Assembly (NCBI GenBank): GCA_014218235.1
Contig: CM024755.1
Location: 95,088,948 to 95,152,947 of the forward strand
Direction: 5' to 3'
DNA from: Colocasia esculenta
Lineage: Eukaryota; Streptophyta; Magnoliopsida; Alismatales; Araceae
Length of the DNA: 64,000 nt
In this document: in pieces, positions 11,772-22,856 of the stretch
Numbering within the stretch: the stretch's first letter is position 1
Layout of the letters: every line of letters begins with the position of its first letter
Made by a program: the position numbers and the translations under genes
Notes under the pieces: model-generated
The model's input: only the letters and a program-made list of their open reading frames with translations
Databases searched by the model: none
Told to the model about the DNA's origin: nothing

Positions 11772-12920
11772 ATGAATACTAGCAAAGGTTTTTTAGCTGA
11801 AGGACACTCAGTGTCTAGGCCTCCCTTCTTTGACGGAACTGATTATACTTATTGAAAAAATTGATGCAGCTATTTCTAAGAGCTCAAGATTATGATCTAT
11901 GGAAGATAGTGAGCAAAGGATCCTATGAGCTACTTGCTGATGAGGACATATGGACAAGGGAGCAAATCCGAAGGGCAACTCTGAATTGGAGTGCTATGAA
12001 TATGATACAAGGTGCCGTGCATCCAAAGGAGTACTCATGAGTCTCCACTTGCTTATCTGCAAAGGAGATGTGGGACAAACTTGAACTTATTTATGAAGGT
12101 ACTTCTGAGGTAAGAAAAACCAAAGCTAGCATGCTTGTTTCTGAATATGAAATGTTCAAATGAACAATGATGAAACTATCTCAGACATGTTTCTCGTTTC
12201 ATGATATAATAAATGGTCTTAAAAGTCTCAAGAAAGAATACAGTGAAAGTGACTTAGTGAGGAAGATACTTCGGCTCTTCCATCTACCTAGCACACTAAG
12301 GCCACAGTCATTGAGGATTCTAAAGATGTCCACAATGCAATTAGATGACTGATAGGATCATTGATGACCTATGAAATTAATTTAAAGAGAAAAGAATCTG
12401 AGGTGAATCCAAGAAAATCTATTGCATTGAAAGCTTTTAACAAAGCATCATCAAGTTCCAAGAAAGAAATTGAACAAGTGAGTGATGAAAATGAAACGTC
12501 TAGTGAAAGCGAAAATGATGAGATGGCCATGCTAACTAGACAATTCAAAAAATTTCTCAAGTTCAAAAAGAAGGGGCAAGGTAACTTCAAAACTCTTCCT
12601 AAAAAAGATTTTGCAAACAAGTTTGATACAAATAAGAAAAATGACAGTTGTTTGTTGTGAATGCAAGAAACAGGGGCACATGAGAGGTGAATACCCAGAG
12701 CTCAAGAGGAAGTTGATAAAGAAGAAATCTACATACAAGAACCCCAAAGCCATGATGGCAACATGGAGTGATGAAGACGAAGATGAATGTGATCAAGACA
12801 ACTCTGATGATGAGGAAATCCAGCACTTGATGGTAATGAGTGATGACTCCAATGAGGTAAACTCTTCCTTTGACGTTACCCACAGTCGAAGAATGGGAAG
12901 AGGCATATACTTGCAATCCT
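11772..12920 (+). pseudogene. gag: CopB gag, broken
   Basis: Begins at ATG 11772 with a start of the type PPFFDGTDYTY, which is usual for SIRE-like gag proteins. A stop interrupts the frame near 11850. Readable blocks follow in different frames: 11852-12040, 12167-12352, 12361-12660 and 12611-12922. They include an acidic Ser/Glu-rich stretch and a Lys-rich stretch. A zinc knuckle near 12652-12693 reads CCECKKQGHMRGEY, with Tyr in place of the last Cys. At least four frameshifts or stops make it non-functional. Its role would be particle assembly and RNA binding. Confidence 0.82.
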
Positions 12921-13177
12921 GAACAGAGAAATAGAGTTACTGAAAAATGAGAAGGAAAATCACTATGTTGAATGGATTGCATGAAAGAAAAACTTCAAAA
13001 GAATGAGAAAGAAAACAAACTGTAAATGAATCTGTTGAACACTTCAAAATGAGAATCAAAAGATTCAGAAAAAAATGGAAGAAGTTCAAAAGGAACTAAA
13101 AGGAAAGAATGAAGATTTGTCAGATTGTTAATGGAACGAATACCTTGATGCTGTTTTAGGAGTTAAGTCAAACCATA

Positions 13178-13578
13178 AACTAGGCTTGGACTGGATTTCA
13201 AACAGAAAATCAAAAGAAACTTGGACAAAAATGGGTCACATCCTTGTTCAATGCAATCCAAGTGTAAGTAAAACAAGTTCATGTTAAAAACAAAGATCAT
13301 AAGAACAAACAAAAAGAACTGGACTGGTCAACAAGCAAGAGCAACTGTCGACAGTTACTCAAGTTAGAAACTGTCAACATAACTAGGCTTGGACTTGGAT
13401 TTCAAACAGAAATCAAAAGAAACTTGGACAAAAATGGGTCACATCCTTTGTTCAATGCAATCCAAGTGTAAGTAAACAAGTTCATGTTAAAAACAAAGAT
13501 CATAAGAACAAACAAAAGAACTTGACTGGTCAACAAGCAAGAGCAACTGTCGACAGTTACTCAAGTTAGAAACTGAAC
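13178..13578 (+). repeat. About 203-bp tandem duplication in CopB, gag-protease interval
   Basis: The block starting CTAGGCTTGGACT near 13180 is repeated from 13383 with few differences. Each copy ends in a TGTCGACA dyad (13346 and 13548). The interval from 12921 to 13690 otherwise shows only degraded coding sequence. Confidence 0.85.
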
Positions 13579-13689
13579 TGTCGACAGGTATGGAAATTTG
13601 TTGACAGATCCCAACCATAAAAAATGCATAAAGGATAAAGAATTCACAGGTTAAATACAACATCAATAGAATTTCTAAATTCAAACTCC

Positions 13690-15180
13690 ATTATGTAAAT
13701 GTTGTAAAAAGCTTGGTCATACTGAGTCATAATGTTGGAATAAACTGAGCATGATGAAATGCAAACAATTGTGGATTCCTAAGTTTTTTACTTTCTGGCA
13801 TGAATGAAAGAATGGGACTCAAGTAATTTGGGTACCAAACATTTTTCGATTTGTCATTGCGGGAGTGCCTAGAGCCCAAAATCAAAACAAGTGGTACTTG
13901 GACAGTGGCTACTCGAGGCACATGACGGAGATGAAAAAAAATTCTGTTTTCTAGTTGAAAAAGATGGTGGTCAAGTCATTTTTGGAGGTAACAATAAAGG
14001 CCAAATAATTGACACACGTAAGGTAGGTAAGGATGCTTCAAACTCCATTGAAAATGTGTTGCTTGTTAATAGCCCCAGTCACAATCTACTGAGCATAGTC
14101 AATTGTGTGATAAAGGCCACAAAGTCATCTTTGATTCAGAAGCATGTCAAATCATTGATAAAACTTCTGGTAGTGTAAATTTTCTGGAAAAAGAGTCAAT
14201 AACGTTTATCTAGTTGATCTAGATGAACCAAAAATCAAAACTTGTGTCTTGTTGCAAACAAAAATGATCACAACTTTCTCTATGGCATCGCAGGCTAGGC
14301 CATGCAAGCTTTAATGTTTTGAACAAAATCATGACAATGAAATTGGCAAAGGTCTTCTTGAAATTCACTTTAACAAGGATTTGAGCTTTGTGATGCATGT
14401 GCACAGGAAAACATACGAGAAAGTCTTTCAAATCTAATGCACCATAATCACTTCAAAACCATTTGAATTGCTACACATGAACCTTTTTGGATCTAGAAGA
14501 ACACTTAGTCTCAATGGCAAATGCTTTGGCTTTGTTATTGTAGATGATTTCTCTAGGTTAACTTTGGTTAAATTTCAAGCTCATAAAAATGATGTTCTGA
14601 AAAACTTTGAAGAATTCTTTAAGAAGATTGAGCGTGGAAACACAAATAAAATTTGTTCAATTTGTACTGATCATGGGGAAGAGTTTGACAATAATTTATT
14701 TTTTGACTTTTGCAGGAACTAAGGTATTGAACATAAATTCTGCTCGCCAAGAACTCCAGAACAAAATAAAGTAGTGGAGAGAAAGAATAGAACCATGGTG
14801 GAAATGACTCGCACACTTCTGGTGGAAAGTCAACTCTCAAGGAGTTTTTGGGGAGAAGTTGTGAACACATCATGCTACATATTGAATAGAGCGATGGTAA
14901 GACCTGTCATGAAGAAAACCCCATATGAACTTTTAAAAGGTAAGAGACCCAACATTGGATATTTTAGAGTTTTTGGCTCCAAAGTCTTCATTCACAATAA
15001 TGACAAAGCTGATCTACACAAATTTGAAGCCAAAAGTGATCCAGGAATCTTCTTAGGCTACTCTGAACACTCTAGAGCCTATAAAGTGTTTAATAACAAA
15101 AATAAGATTGTGGAAGAGACTCCACATGTTGTCTTTAATGAGATTCATGCAAAAATTGACAATTCAAATGTTTGCAGGTA
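13690..15180 (+). pseudogene. pol: CopB second zinc knuckle, protease and integrase, broken
   Basis: A zinc knuckle is readable at 13691-13732 (Cys-X2-Cys-X4-His, with a stop before the last Cys). The protease active site appears as KWYLDSG near 13890, followed by stops. The GAG-pre-integrase motif (LWHRRLGH-type) lies near 14283. The integrase core follows at 14468-15180: HMNLFG has Asn where the first catalytic Asp is expected, CTDHGEEF keeps the second Asp, and VERKNRTM keeps the Glu. The end reads FLGYSEHSRAYKVFN, normal for copia integrase C-termini. Integrase would insert the DNA copy; this one has lost a catalytic residue and carries stops. Confidence 0.88.
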
Positions 15181-15184
15181 TGAT

Positions 15185-15350
15185 GATGAAGAAGGAAAAA
15201 TACTTGAAGAACAAGCTGACAAGCATCTGTCGATAGACCAAACAGGCTGTTGACAGACCTGAAGAAGGAGAAATACTTGAAGAACAAGCTGACAAGCATC
15301 TGTCAACAGACCAATAGAGGCTGTCGACAACCTGAAGAAGATCAACAAAG
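15185..15350 (+). repeat. Tandem repeat with TGTCGACA dyads in the integrase-RT linker of CopB
   Basis: A roughly 70-bp unit (TACTTGAAGAACAAGCTGAC onward) occurs twice, at about 15201 and 15273. Each copy carries a dyad pair, at 15228/15248 and 15301/15322, spaced 20 and 21 bp. The linker is inside the pol reading region, so the motif is not limited to LTRs. Confidence 0.75.
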
Positions 15351-15490
15351 TGTGAGCAACAATTACAAATGTCAAGTATTCAAAAGATCATCCACTTGAA
15401 AATGTCATTGAGAATGTAAATGATAGAGTTCAAACTAGATCACACTTTAAAAATATTGTTGAAGAAGATCATTTAGCATTTGTTTTTCAA

Positions 15491-17033
15491 GTGGAACCTA
15501 AAAATATTGAAGAAGCTCTAAAAGACAACTCTTGGATAGATGTCATGCATGAAGAAGTTGATCAATTTCAGAGAAATAATGTATGGAGCTTAGTCCCTAA
15601 AACCCCGAAAATGTCAATAATTGGAACAAGGTGGGTGTTTAGGAACAAGCTCAATGAAGAGGGCAAAGTTGTTCGCAATAAAGTTAGACTAGTTGCAAAA
15701 GAGTACAATCAAGAATTTGACATAGATTTTGAAGAATCCTTTGTACCAGTAGCTAGACTAGAGGTAGTAAAAATTCTATTAGCATATGCATGTTCCAACA
15801 AATTTAAACTGTTTCAAATGGATGTCAAAACTGCCTTTCTAAATGATTACATCAAAGAAGAAGTCTTTGTCTCACAGCCACCTGGATTTGAAATTCCTGA
15901 CAAATCTAACCATGTTTACAAATTGCACAAAGCTCTTTATGGTTTGAAACAGGCACCAAGAGCGTGGTATGACCGAATGAGCAATTTCTGGTTAGTAAAA
16001 ATTACTCGCTATGAGCAGGTTAGTAAAAATTACTCTAGAGATAATGTGGACCAAACTCTCTTTACAAAAGTGTTCACAATCACATAATTGTTGTTTAAGT
16101 TTATGTGGATGACATTATCTTTGGCTCCACTAACCCCTCACTGTGTGAAGAATTTTCAAACACATGCACAGTGAGTTTGAGATGAGTTTAATGGGAGAGT
16201 TGCAATTTTCCTGGCTTGCAGGTCAAACAATATGAAGATGGTTTCTTCATCAATCAAGAGAAGTATGTTAAGGAGCTACTGAAGAGGTTTCAGTTCGAAA
16301 GCTAACCCACATCTACACCTATGAGCACGTGTAAAACTGGAAAATGATGAAAAAGGTAAAATGGTAGATGCAAAGCAATACAGAGGTATGATTGGCTCTC
16401 TCCTTTATCTTACTACAAGTAGACCGGACATTCAATTTAGTGTTTGTCTCTGTCCTAGATATCAGTCTAGTACAAGGGAAAGCCATTTGATTGCAGTCAA
16501 GAGGATTTTATACATATCTTTGAGGTTCATTTGATTTTAAGTTTGTGCTACCCAGCTGGTTGCAATGTGATTTAATTTCATATTCTGATGTTGACTGTGC
16601 TGGTTGCAAAATTGATAGGAAAAGTACTAGTGGATATTGACAACTTCTAGGAGGTTGCATAGTTTCGTGGGCATCCAAGAAGCAACACTAAGTTGCACTG
16701 CACGGTAGAAACAGAATATGTTGCTGCAGGGAGCTGTGCAGCATAGGTGTTGTAGGTCAAGAGTCAATTGTGTGATTACAATATTGACATTGGATGCACA
16801 CCTATCTTATGTGACAACACTAGTGCCATCAATTTTTTCAAAAAATTCAATTCAACACTCTAAAACAAAACACATTGAAATAAGACATCATTTTTCTGAG
16901 AGATGAGGTCGCCAACAAGAACCTGGAACTTAACTTCATTCCAACTGAAAAACAAGTGGCTGATATATTCACAAAACCATTGGCATAAGACAGGTTTACA
17001 TCACTGAGAAGAGAACTAGGCTTATGCAAACTT
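15491..17033 (+). pseudogene. pol: CopB reverse transcriptase and RNase H, broken
   Basis: The RT is open from 15491 to 16087: GTRWVFRNK, ARLEVVKILLAYAC, QMDVKTAFLN and LYGLKQAPRAWY are all recognisable. A 40-bp local duplication near 15990-16030 (around TTCTGGTTAGTAAAAATTAC) precedes the break. The YVDD active-site segment is found out of frame at about 16099-16113, followed by GSTN. RNase H fragments are readable at 16560-16650 (D-C-A-G-C-K-I-D-R-K-S-T-S-G) and 16960-17033 (FTKPLA, RRELGLCKLQ). Several frameshifts separate these parts, so the polymerase is dead. Confidence 0.88.
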
Positions 17034-18974
17034 CAATGAAACTCATGTGAAATTCAGGAATAATTGACTATTTGTGTAGTGACTATGTGGTATATCAAAT
17101 GGTGAAATGTGGAAAGACAAGTCAGGCTTGTCTGGAAACACTCATTATGCGTGAGAAAAATTCTCCGCAAAGTATCAATAATCTTCTTCTACATAAAGGT
17201 CATCAAGAAAAAATAAAATCTCAAAAACAATTTCAATTGGCCTCTTTCAGTCTTTGCAAATTTCTTTCTTCAAATGAATAGCATGTTGGTGTTGCTTGAT
17301 CATGTCTGTACTCTCTTTGTGCAAACTGCTTGACATGAACATCTCTGAGTTGCTTGAATGCCCATTTCAATACCATGCATACATTATGGGGGAGTAAGTC
17401 AAAAAGAATTTTTTGAGTGAAATGCTTGAGGGAGACTCTTTTACATCAATCTTGTCTACACTGAATCTTGTCAACATATCCCATTCAGCTGGCTAACAAA
17501 TGACCCTTGTTCAAAAGCTTCAAAACTATAATTTCAGCTGTTGTCGACAGGTATGAAGCCTGCTGTCGACAGATCCCAACATCCAGCACTGCCTTCTTGC
17601 TATTTCTCAGTGCATATCGATAGACACACTTCACCTGCCGATAGACGCTGCATTCTTTTGAGTTCCCCTCAGTTGAATTCCAATCTGATTGCAAGTGTTC
17701 ATTATCTTATTAAAGGGGGAGAATTGGGATCTTATGCTTAATTACAACATTTCATACTCACAAAGTAGAAAAGACATTGAATTAATCACAATGATTTTGA
17801 AATAATGCTTTGTGATTGAGTCTAGGTTGTATCGTCTAGAACACATTGAATAAATCTAATATCTTTAAAATGACTCTATTGAATAACATCTTTGTGGATG
17901 CTCTTATTTCTGAAATGGTTTGGCAAGTAAGAAGACTCTTGAACTTACTATTCTCAATTGGCTTTTGACCTCAAACATTCCTTGAACTTGATATTTCAAT
18001 CAAAAAGAGGAGAAAAGCTACATATTTCTTAAATAATAAAAAATTTTAAAAAAAGGGAAAAAGGCAGAGCAATGATAGGTCACGTACTAAGTAACCGGAG
18101 ACATTGGCATCACAAATGTCTATCTTCGCGTCAAAATGTAAAACTGCCAACTCTGTAAAATGGTATGATGGTTAACTGCACTGAGTAACTGAGGGTAATG
18201 GCATCACAAATGTCTACCTTCACGTCAAAAGGTGTATGTAAACTGAATTACCACTTACCCCAAAGACACATGAACATCCATGCAAAACTGAAATAGAGTG
18301 AAGCCTCCATAACTTTAATCAAGATCAAACCTCTTGTTTCTTGTCATATGCTAACTTGAATATTAATTTCAAGCATCAACTGAACATCACACCACCAAGA
18401 CATAAGTAACTCTTCAAAGCTTTTAGTCAATAGGTTATCTTATAATCATTTGCTTTTGTAAGGTGTCTTCTATATGCTACATTAATCAAGATTCCCAGAC
18501 TATTATCTCCAAACCATTGTGTCAAATGAAATATGTTAATGCTATTGTGTATGACACTTTGTAATGAGTGTATCTCACAGTTCTCTTTCTTAAAATTTAT
18601 TATGAACACTCATTCTGAACTTATTTATGTCAATATCTCTTTCTGGACAAAATTAATCAGTAGCTATCGACAGATGGCCTGCGCCTGTCGATAGTCGATT
18701 TTTGGCTGTCCAGAACTTGCACCGGTTCACATTCTGTCCTGTTCTTGTAGGCCCTTTCCATTTGAAATTGGTTTTAAATAGCCCTACAGGTTAGCCCATG
18801 ACCCTTCACCCCTCACCTTCTTCAAACGTTGCTTCCTTCCTTTTTAAACCCAACCTTTCCTCTCTTCCAACGCACCCTCTCCATCCTCTCCCTTTGCTAC
18901 TGCTCTTCTTCTCTTCATCTCTCTTCTGCCTCCTGACCCATCTCCTCTCCTAATCTGTCTACCTCACACCCACC
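17034..18974 (+). other. CopB post-pol spacer
   Basis: No credible coding sequence. It holds an internal purine tract at about 17713-17727 (AAAGGGGGAGAATTGGG), like the polypurine-type motif seen after pol in other copia elements. It also has TGTCGACA-type dyad pairs at 17542/17564, 17615/17636 and 18665/18686 (spacing 22, 21, 21), and a near-duplicated block at 18077-18130 and 18172-18235. The stretch 18740-18960 is C/T-rich and leads to the accessory reading frame, so it could be a promoter or a leader, but nothing more can be shown. Confidence 0.6.
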
Positions 18975-20234
18975 ATGTCTACCTGGAACAAGATGGTTGC
19001 TTCTCGTCAACGATACTCCTCGCAAGAAGCCGACGATAGCTCTAGGGCTCCGGTAGAGCGGAGAAGCAAGCACCGGGCCTACAACAACCCCGATCTCAAC
19101 GTCCCCCAAAATCTGAAGCTTTTTAAAGTTCGCGGTGTCTTCAAGAACATTATGCAGACACACTATGTGGACTTCCCCTCCCTGGAGGATATGTTCAAAG
19201 GCATGGAACCCCTCTTTGCTACACAGGGTTAGATTCCCTTTTTGAAGTCCTAGAAGCAGTACTCCCCAACGGCCGTCTCAGAGTTCTTCAACAACTTGGG
19301 GATGATGGATGATCAGGACCTCTACACCACTGTCATAGGTATTCCCTTCCAAGTCACCCCCAATCTCCTCATCCATGCTCTGCAGATACCCAACTCGGGG
19401 GTTGATATCCTTCTTACCCATCTCAATGCCACTGAGTATTACACCCTCATTACCCAATAGCCCTATGACTCCATCAAAGCCTTTGTAAATCTTAATTCCA
19501 ACACTTTTCCACCACTCCATAGGATGATCCATCACATCTTCACTGCCCTCATCGCTCCCAAGGATGGTAGTAGAGAACTTGTCAACGAGGTCCATAAAAG
19601 TCTGTTCTACTACTTCCTTCAGGATCAAAAAATCGACTTGCCCAACCTCATGCTTGACCTCATTAAGCAATGCTTTGCCAATCCCAAATGGTCAATGCCC
19701 TATGCTTGTCCCATCACTTCCATCCTCTCCTTTGTTGGAATTCCCATCACTACGGGTGGGACTGTCACCCTTAAGTCATGGAGTGCGTATGACATAACCA
19801 TTGCTCATAGGATGGGCTACAAGTTGATAGATGGCAGAGTCACCTAGACTCTCAAAGGGCAAGAAGCTGAAGATGAGCAAGATTTAGATGGAGAAGTGGA
19901 TAGTGAAGAGAAGCCACCCCAACAACACATGGACGTCTCAGGTGGTGATGAAGATGTACCTACTGAGCTGGACACTCAACATGCTCCTCAAGCTCTAGTC
20001 CCTGAAGACTTGAGACAATTTTTGGCAGATCAAATGCTTCAGCTCCAAACATCCATCATCCAAAATGTCAACGATAGATTTGATCAGCTTACACAGCATG
20101 TCAACACTAGGATGGATGCACTGTGGACAGTCAAGCTCGGATCCAAAGGCAGCTCGATCACCTTTCTTCTTTTAGTGTTCATGGACCACATCATCCCACT
20201 CCTTCTGGGGATGATAATCATTAGAAATGTCTAG
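18975..20234 (+). pseudogene. CopB accessory ORF (plant-transposon-protein-like), four TAG stops
   Basis: One uninterrupted frame of 419 codons from ATG 18975, broken only by TAG at 19230, 19251, 19458 and 19845; the first TAA/TGA or shift comes at the end. The N-terminus is basic. The central part has the pattern of the 'putative plant transposon protein' domain (as I recall it, PF20167): SEFFNNLGM, then TTVIGIPFQV, then an IPNSG motif. Then come HRMIHHIFTALIAPKDG and MPYACPITSILSF. The C-terminus (about residues 340-390) is acidic and then likely coiled-coil (LRQFLADQMLQLQTSI). I see no signal peptide or membrane segment, so an envelope role is not supported. CopH has a homologous reading frame in the same place. 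The function is unknown. Confidence 0.75.
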
Positions 20235-20429
20235 GGTGCATTTCCTTGTTGATGGGAAAATGTGTTGTTAGGATGTCATGTCAGTTTAATTTTTCATCTT
20301 TCGCAATGTAATGTGTTTACAAGACTCTCTCTTCAATGAAATCACATTTTATCTCTTCATTGATCTCGTGCCTTTTCTATCTTTTTGAATGTTGTCAAAA
20401 AGGGAGAGACATTGTTTGTATTTTTGTCA

Positions 20430-20448
20430 TCATCAAAAAGGGGAAGAA
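20430..20448 (+). other. CopB polypurine tract
   Basis: CATCAAAAAGGGGAAGAA directly precedes the 3' LTR start TGTTGAC; plus-strand primer. Confidence 0.85.
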
Positions 20449-21811
20449 TGTTGACTTATGATTGAATGCCATTCATGATGATTGCATGTTTTTGACAATG
20501 ACACAATTGAGGTTGAAACAATGTGATAAAATAACATGACACTACGACAAAATGTATTAGACATATGCCAACATGATAACTAATTTATAGCCTTGTTCTT
20601 GTAGGAAATTACATGGAGAAGGATATGCACAACATGAAGAAACGTTAAGCAAAAAAGGTTCTGGATTGAAGAATCAAACAGCAGCTGTCGACAGTACCAC
20701 TGCACTTGTCGACAGCCAATAAAGTCCTTCCCACAAATAGGTTCTGGAAAACCCAAGAAAGTAGCAGCTGTCGATAGGCTAGGACACATCTGTCGACAGC
20801 CACTAAAGATTTCAATCTAAAAGCTTCTAGAAAACCAAGATAACCAGTAGCTCTCGATAGCCAAGTTGCATCTGTCCACAGTCCAGTCCACTGTGTAGAA
20901 ATCTGGTTCTGGAAGACATATGTGCTGCAGTATCTGTCGACAGTCGATGGGCATCTATCGACAGACACTTGTTAAGTCACAACATGTGACAAACATGTGA
21001 TCTCTATTAGGGTAAGCTCTTCTCTCACGAATCTCAAGAGTTGTGTGAGACTAGGACACTCCTATATATAGATCTTTTGGACTCCTTTTCGCAGCAAGCA
21101 GCCTCCACATCAAATCCCAAACCTAGGAGAACCAGAAGAAGATTTCCAGAGCTCTGCTTTAGGCTTCAACCCTCAACAACAAGAAGATCTTTCTAAGAAG
21201 ACAAGGTTGAAGCAGATTCATCCTCAAGGCTTCAAGCAGCAACATTGGATCATCTACGACTTGAAGTCTGAAGATCATCAGAATGGAGGATTCGAAGAGT
21301 TCACTTTTTCAATCTGTTCTATTACTCTGAACTCTTCTTGCAATTTAACTTTTCCTTTCATGTGTGTGTTATTGGTTTGAGCAGTCCTTGTGCTCATTCC
21401 ACATATGTGTGTGTTTATCTGAGATCTTGCTTATCTCAGACCTTGTGTGTGTGTGGTGATCTGTGTTGAACTTGCTTAATAAGCAGTTTGGCGTGTGTGT
21501 GTATGGACGGTGGACATAGGATACACAAGTTGTGTAGTCCGAACAACCTTAAATCTTCGTGTCCTGTGGTTTGCATTGATCTACTGTTAGATGTATGCTA
21601 GGCACGATAACTTGTTCACACATCCTCCATATTGCTAATTCTCTAAACACATTCTACACACACATTTAAGTCCAAACTTGATTCATATCCTTGTAAGCTT
21701 TTCTACAGTTTGTCTTAATCTCAAAAAGAAGGTCTGTTTGCTTTTAATTGGTAGTAATCTATTCAACCGCCCTTCTAGATTACTATTATAGTTAATTCCG
21801 CACACCTAACA
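20449..21811 (+). repeat. CopB 3' LTR
   Basis: 1363 bp, nearly identical to the 5' LTR over its length, ending CCTAACA. The four dyad pairs are kept (20686/20707, 20769/20791, 20852/20873, 20935/20956; spacing 21, 22, 21, 21), although several bases inside the motifs differ from the 5' LTR. The TATA box is at 21063. Confidence 0.95.
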
Positions 21812-21951
21812 ATAGACATTTAAGGAATTATCAATGAAATACATTTGCTTTAGTGTTATTCTTTGTCTAATGGTTTGATGTCTATTATACGCTCTGTACT
21901 CGCTTACTTGCAACTGCCTCACGTTCCGATATTCCGCGTCGGGGTGTGACA
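21812..21951 (+). repeat. GypA 3' LTR, second part
   Basis: Starts with the duplicated ATAGA and continues the LTR that stops at 10329. It matches 1000-1134 and ends TGTGACA. Confidence 0.92.
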
Positions 21952-22473
21952 GTAAGACCTGCTGTGATTGCATGGAAATGAGCACCAAGGAATAAGAGAC
22001 AACGAACACTTCAACAGACACGGAAGTATACACAAGAAATACACGAAGATTTATACAAGCCATTACAACCACCATTGAGGGCAGTGCACCTTCACTTCAA
22101 GTCCCCCTGCTCCAAGCTCTCCTGAAGCCCTCACTTCTTCTCTTTGAGAGCCAATTGTTCTGAGAGGATAGCATCACTGTCTACTTTCTTTCTCTCTCAG
22201 TTCATGCCATAGATCAAGCAAAGCTTGTTGTATAAGCTTGATCTAGGGGCCATCCCTTCAACTCTTCTTTAAGAGTGTTCCTTTTCCAGTGAGAAGAGAA
22301 GATGTGCAGTGAGTAGGTGGTTTTTGTTCCCCTTGCTGAAGGGAAGATTTGTTGCTACAGGTGGTTGTATGGCCTCTTCGTGGGTTGAAGAGAAGGCCAG
22401 CAGGTGATGGATGTGTAAGTGTCCTTGAGGGGGACTATACCCTTGGTTAGTGAAATCCTAAGTAGTTTCTTGC
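21952..22473 (+). repeat. Copia LTR-like fragment
   Basis: Segment 22370-22460 contains the stretch GTCCTTGAGGGGGACTATAC followed by a TTGGTTAGTGAAATCC block. This resembles the reverse complement of 2560-2630 in LTR-S. The left part (21990-22080) is less clear and resembles the other orientation. No ends, primer site or coding sequence are visible. I read it as a scrap of SIRE-like LTR, or two scraps, into which the CACTA end was inserted. Confidence 0.5.
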
Positions 22474-22856
22474 ACAATAAGGAAAAGCGGGTTTTTCGAC
22501 GGACAGGTTCCATCGAAAATCCACCGTAAATACATCGGAAAAAAGACCTTCCGACAACTTTTTGGTGAACGATTGTCAAAAACCGTCCGTCATAAAAATA
22601 CCATCAGAAATTACTGACGGGCAAAAAATCAGTCGGCAATCCGTCAGTACTTCCGACAGAAAGTTGTCGGTAAATTCCGTTGAAAAATTCGTCGGTAAAT
22701 TCCGACGAAAAGTTGTCGGTAGATTTTGTTGGAAAATTAGTCGGTACATTCTGAAAGAAAGTTCGGTCAGAAAATCCGTCAGAACTTTCGACGGATTCAC
22801 CGACGGAACTCACCGTCGGTAGTAGACGACTTCTGACGAAAATTGTCGTCGGTAAA
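22474..22856 (+). mobile_element. CACTA (En/Spm-like) DNA transposon end
   Basis: Begins CACAATAAGGAAAAGCGGG, close to the CACTACAAGAAAAACGGG-type terminal inverted repeat of plant CACTA elements. It is followed by a dense set of CCGACGG and GTCGGTAAA-type subterminal repeats in both orientations, which in this family bind the element's TnpA-like protein. The other end and the transposase gene are not present; the block stops where GypC pol sequence begins. The reading frames here are repeat translations. Confidence 0.72.

Larger units (their letters stand above)
10330..21811 (+). mobile_element. CopB: Ty1/copia (SIRE-like) retrotransposon inserted in GypA 3' LTR
   Basis: Both LTRs (10330-11696 and 20449-21811) begin TGTTGA and end CCTAACA, and the element is flanked by the 5-bp duplication ATAGA (10325-10329 and 21812-21816). 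The uninterrupted GypA copy at 988-1015 shows the empty site. Gene order is gag, protease, integrase, RT, RNase H, which defines Ty1/copia. A long 3' region with an accessory reading frame between RNase H and the 3' LTR is typical of SIRE/Maximus elements. Gag and pol carry many stops and frameshifts. Total length is 11482 bp. Confidence 0.95.
1..21951 (+). mobile_element. GypA: Ty3/gypsy retrotransposon (Tekay/Del-like), nested, 5' LTR cut by window edge
   Basis: The sequence from 1 to 1134 matches 9368-10329 continued at 21812-21951, so these are the two LTRs of one element. Between them lie a Met-tRNA primer site, gag, protease, RT, RNase H, integrase and a chromodomain-like tail, followed by a polypurine tract. 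The order RT before integrase defines Ty3/gypsy; the long LTR (about 2.9 kb) and the C-terminal chromodomain-like segment fit the Tekay/Del chromoviruses, which is an inference from general family knowledge. Two later insertions interrupt it: LTR-S at 2317-4146 and CopB at 10330-21811. The target-site duplication cannot be checked because the left end is outside the window. Many stops and frameshifts show that it cannot move by itself. Confidence 0.93.

Noticed and set aside
18975..20234. Envelope gene in CopB
   Set aside because: The position fits SIRE 'env-like' genes, but no signal peptide, membrane segment or fusion-type sequence is visible.
22562..22822. Reading frames rich in Ser/Arg/Val in the CACTA end
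   Set aside because: They are translations of GTCGG/CCGAC subterminal repeats on both strands.
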